8,323 nt of DNA from VHBM01 sp052386635. GTDB taxonomy: Archaea > Thermoproteota > Nitrososphaeria > Nitrososphaerales > Nitrosopumilaceae. The stretch lies in the NCBI GenBank assembly GCA_052386635.1, contig JBQTJY010000095.1, forward strand, positions 1 to 8,323, given 5' to 3'. This document shows, one piece after another, positions 6,756-8,323 of the stretch. The translations under genes were made by a program, and so were the position numbers. The notes under the pieces are model-generated. The model was not told the origin of the DNA, did no database searches, and was given only the letters and a program-made list of their open reading frames with translations. Position 1 is the first letter of the stretch; each line of letters opens with the position of its first letter.

Positions 6756-6765
6756 TTTGCTAACA
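6756..6765. repeat. Direct repeat TTTGCTAACA, copy 1
   Basis: This is the first copy of a perfect 10-bp repeat in the divergent intergenic region. It lies 11 bp upstream of the TATA box of the minus-strand PRC-barrel gene. It could be a transcription-factor site; that role is inference. Confidence 0.4.
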
Positions 6766-6814
6766 ATAATTTTGAGTACTAGATAATCTATCTGGCTTTA
6801 GTTCATGACTTTTC

Positions 6815-6824
6815 TTTGCTAACA
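6815..6824. repeat. Direct repeat TTTGCTAACA, copy 2
   Basis: This second perfect copy starts 59 bp after the first. It touches the TATA-like element of the thioredoxin gene, so both divergent promoters have a copy next to their TATA box. A related sequence, TTTGCTAAGA, occurs at 5839-5848 in front of the signal peptidase gene. Confidence 0.4.
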
Positions 6825-6831
6825 TATTTAG
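6823..6831 (+). promoter_or_regulatory. TATA-like element of the thioredoxin gene
   Basis: CATATTTAG is centred about 34 bp before the ATG at 6861 and implies a leader of roughly ten bases or fewer. It is weaker than the divergent box on the other strand. Confidence 0.4.
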
Positions 6832-6860
6832 GGACGTTGCAGCAAATCACACTGATTATA

Positions 6861-7193
6861 ATGGCAATTACAAAAATATCTGACACAAAAAGCTGGGAAA
6901 CCACTGTTATGAGCTCTGCACGTCCAGTCTTTGTTGATTTTTGGGCTGAGTGGTGTGGACCTTGTAGAATGGTTAGCCCGGTAGTGGAGGAGCTGGCAAA
7001 TGAGTTCGAAGGTAAGGTAAACTTTGTTAAAGTTAATGTTGATGAAGCTAATGAATTAGCATCAAAGTACAATGTGTTTAGCATTCCAACATTGGCAATA
7101 TTCAACAAAGGACAAATAATTGCCCAACAAGTCGGTGCAGCATCTAAGGATTCATACAAAAAGATGATTGAACGAGTACTAGAAAAAATCTAG
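6861..7193 (+). CDS. trxA: Thioredoxin
   Basis: This is a cytoplasmic dithiol-disulfide oxidoreductase of 110 aa, the normal length for a single-domain thioredoxin. The active site W31-CGPC-R36 is canonical, D26 in VDFWA is the usual buried acid, and the cis-proline is P76 in SIPTL. ATG 6861 begins MAITKI, as expected for the family. A longer frame from TTG 6816 would add 15 residues that do not belong to the fold and would place the start upstream of the likely TATA box. It is transcribed divergently from the PRC-barrel gene, ends in a T-rich terminator and is followed by a zinc-ribbon gene on the same strand. A general role in reducing protein disulfides is expected. A specific role towards the cysteine-rich neighbours is only a possibility. 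Confidence 0.95.
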   Translation: MAITKISDTKSWETTVMSSARPVFVDFWAEWCGPCRMVSPVVEELANEFEGKVNFVKVNVDEANELASKYNVFSIPTLAIFNKGQIIAQQVGAASKDSYKKMIERVLEKI

Positions 7194-7195
7194 GA

Positions 7196-7216
7196 TTTTT
7201 TGATTTTTTTCATTTT
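7196..7216 (+). terminator. Oligo-T terminator after thioredoxin
   Basis: Directly after the TAG (7191-7193) come three T-runs (TTTTTT, TTTTTTT, TTTT) without a stem-loop. T-tracts of this sort are the usual intrinsic termination signal of archaeal RNA polymerase. Confidence 0.6.
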
Positions 7217-7226
7217 CAATCTAAAG

Positions 7227-7237
7227 TAATTAATAAC
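7227..7237 (+). promoter_or_regulatory. TATA-like element of the 179-aa zinc-ribbon gene
   Basis: TAATTAATAAC has its core TTAATAA at 7230-7236, centred 25 bp before the ATG at 7258. This predicts a leaderless mRNA. It follows the oligo-T tract, so the gene is a transcription unit separate from thioredoxin. Confidence 0.5.
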
Positions 7238-7257
7238 TGAAAACTAATGCTCATATC

Positions 7258-7797
7258 ATGTCGCTTGGTGAAGTAGATACATTAAATCTCTTAGCAGAAA
7301 AACTTGAAGCGCTTTTTAATGATTCTCAAGGTTATTATGAATCATTTCTTGATACTACTACGCTTTACAAGAATGGTAAACTAAGCGAAAAAGAATTTTT
7401 TGAAAAGTTAGGCGACTATGTAGTTGCATACTCAGCATTAGAGTTTCTTTCAATTAAAGTAATTTTTGAAATAAAAAAAGCGCTTGACAAAATAGCAAGA
7501 GGATCTACACTTGGACGAACTCATTCGCCTGCTTTAATGCCAGGAGTTGGTACACCTGGAATGATGGGAGGTGTAGGGATGCAATCTTCTCGTACTGGGA
7601 CAAGAGAAAATCCAGTGGGGGGCCCACCGTCAGTTGTATCTGCAAAACAGGCTTTTGGCGATATTGGTACATTGCCATCACCAGATCCTAATTTGGTAGC
7701 TCAATCATCACAAAGATCAAAATGTACATCTTGTGGAAATGATCTTAGGTCAAATGCAAAGTTTTGTACAATATGCGGGATAAAAATTCAAATTTAA
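7258..7797 (+). CDS. Uncharacterised helical protein with C-terminal zinc ribbon
   Basis: I do not recognise this 179-aa protein. Residues 1-82 are predicted by eye to be helical and charged, with spaced Leu, Phe and Tyr residues compatible with a small helical bundle or short coiled coil. Residues 83-150 form a low-complexity linker rich in Gly, Pro, Met and Ser (PGVGTPGMMGGVGM). The C-terminus is a zinc ribbon, C156/C159 and C170/C173, reading CTSCG...KFCTICG. There is no signal peptide or membrane segment. The ATG is supported by a TATA box at leaderless distance. The gene faces the 120-aa zinc-ribbon gene with only 7 bp between the two stop codons. An adaptor or nucleic-acid/protein-binding role would fit, but nothing in the sequence fixes a function. 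Confidence 0.8.
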   Translation: MSLGEVDTLNLLAEKLEALFNDSQGYYESFLDTTTLYKNGKLSEKEFFEKLGDYVVAYSALEFLSIKVIFEIKKALDKIARGSTLGRTHSPALMPGVGTPGMMGGVGMQSSRTGTRENPVGGPPSVVSAKQAFGDIGTLPSPDPNLVAQSSQRSKCTSCGNDLRSNAKFCTICGIKIQI

Positions 7798-7804
7798 TTG
7801 TAAT

Positions 7805-8167
7805 TTAATCTAGAGTTGTACCACATTCTGTACAGAATCTAGCGGTTTTTGAGTTTTTAATTCCACACTCTGAACAATATTTTACATTAGTGCCTGTTTC
7901 GGTAACTGGATTTCCATACATTCCAGTAGATCTAACCGCACCAGTTGGGACGTATTTTTCATCATCAATTACTTGAATAGGTTCAAAATCTTTTTCTTCA
8001 ACAAAAGTCATTATCCTTGGAACTTTTTGTTCTCTATTATTTGGATCAAGAACAATATCTCCAAGCCAGAAAGAATATCTCATCAGCGTTAACTCGGGAG
8101 TTGAAAAGGCAAGCGTATGAGTTGACATATAGTCCTCTGCAGCTTTTTTTCCGTTGAAAACCTTCAT
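7805..8167 (-). CDS. Uncharacterised small protein with C-terminal zinc ribbon
   Basis: I do not recognise a named family for this 120-aa protein. The first 70 residues look like a compact mixed alpha/beta domain with hydrophobic strands (LTLMRYSFWLGDIVL, RIMTFVEE). A short polar linker follows, then a zinc ribbon with C98/C101 and C112/C115 (YCSECG...RFCTECG). There is no export signal. The ATG at 8167 is about 27 bp from a TATA-like element, so the mRNA is probably leaderless. It is convergent with the 179-aa zinc-ribbon gene and shares the same cysteine spacing at its C-terminus. The N-terminal domain differs from that of its neighbours, so these are not simple paralogues. Confidence 0.78.
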   Translation of the reverse strand: MKVFNGKKAAEDYMSTHTLAFSTPELTLMRYSFWLGDIVLDPNNREQKVPRIMTFVEEKDFEPIQVIDDEKYVPTGAVRSTGMYGNPVTETGTNVKYCSECGIKNSKTARFCTECGTTLD

Positions 8168-8190
8168 GTTTCACAATATTTTGAATTATC

Positions 8191-8199
8191 TATAATAGT
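8191..8199 (-). promoter_or_regulatory. TATA-like element of the 120-aa zinc-ribbon gene
   Basis: The minus strand reads ACTATTATA, with the TATTATA core at 8191-8197 centred about 27 bp before the ATG at 8167. It lies between the tRNA gene and this gene, both transcribed leftward, so the gene need not depend on tRNA read-through. Confidence 0.45.
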
Positions 8200-8211
8200 T
8201 TCTGGTTTAGA

Positions 8212-8283
8212 TGGACCGGGAGGGAATCGAACCCTCGACATTCGCGTTGCGAACGCGACATTATACCACTAAATCACCGGCCC
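8212..8283 (-). tRNA. tRNA-Ala (anticodon CGC)
   Basis: The minus strand folds into a complete cloverleaf without an intron. The acceptor stem GGGCCGG/CCGGTCC carries the G3-U70 wobble pair that identifies alanine tRNAs, and the discriminator is A73. The anticodon stem TCGCG/CGCGA encloses the loop TTCGCAA (anticodon CGC, reading GCG codons). The T arm GAGGG-TTCGATT-CCCTC is canonical. The D arm is weak: an ATTT/TAAT stem with a T-T mismatch, but with the GG of the D loop and T8 present. CCA is not encoded. An AT-rich box (AATAAAAAC on the minus strand, about 8308-8316) lies nearly 30 bp upstream and could be its promoter. Confidence 0.95.
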
Positions 8284-8323
8284 CTACTTACCACTAGAGA
8301 ATCTGTTTTTATTCATTTACTCA

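Noticed and set aside
6816..6860. N-terminal extension of thioredoxin from TTG 6816, possibly a signal peptide
   Set aside because: The added residues lack a basic start and a proper hydrophobic core, the TTG lies upstream of the probable TATA box, and ATG 6861 gives the standard thioredoxin length.
8212..8323. tRNA gene as a possible integration site
   Set aside because: No integrase gene, no second copy of the tRNA 3' end and no composition shift is visible in the window; nothing supports an inserted element here.

Overview
This window most likely comes from an ammonia-oxidising archaeon of the Nitrososphaerota (Thaumarchaeota), in or near Nitrosopumilus/Nitrosarchaeum. The DNA is AT-rich. 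Promoters are archaeal: TATA boxes lie about 25-34 bp upstream of start codons, with little or no Shine-Dalgarno sequence. The centre holds an ADP-forming acyl-CoA synthetase next to a 4-hydroxybutyryl-CoA dehydratase. This is the gene pair known in Nitrosopumilus maritimus as Nmar_0206/Nmar_0207, from the 3-hydroxypropionate/4-hydroxybutyrate CO2-fixation cycle. The species placement is inferred from these features, not from a database search.

Left part (1-1388, + strand): the 3' end of a divergent urease gamma subunit gene (ureA), then a NicO/UreH-type nickel transporter with a histidine-rich loop, then a small RNase HI-like gene. The gaps are only 11-13 bp, so the three are probably co-transcribed as the tail of a urease operon that begins outside the window. 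Urease would supply NH3 for ammonia oxidation and CO2 for fixation, and the transporter would supply its nickel.

Centre (1389-5139, + strand): 4-hydroxybutyrate-CoA ligase (TTG start, 698 aa) and 4-hydroxybutyryl-CoA dehydratase (503 aa). They catalyse consecutive steps, 4-hydroxybutyrate to 4-hydroxybutyryl-CoA to crotonyl-CoA. Each has its own TATA box, and the dehydratase promoter carries a short direct repeat.

Right part (5136-8323): an archaeal type I signal peptidase (-) whose stop codon overlaps that of the dehydratase; a 281-aa zinc-ribbon/PRC-barrel/zinc-ribbon protein (-); a thioredoxin (+) diverging from it; two small uncharacterised proteins (one +, one -) facing each other; and a tRNA-Ala(CGC) gene (-). 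All three uncharacterised proteins end in a zinc ribbon with identical CxxC-x10-CxxC spacing. This cluster around a thioredoxin is the least explained part of the window. A perfect 10-bp direct repeat lies in the divergent promoter region between the PRC-barrel gene and the thioredoxin gene.

No mobile element, CRISPR array, rRNA or long non-coding stretch was seen. The largest intergenic gap is about 150 bp.
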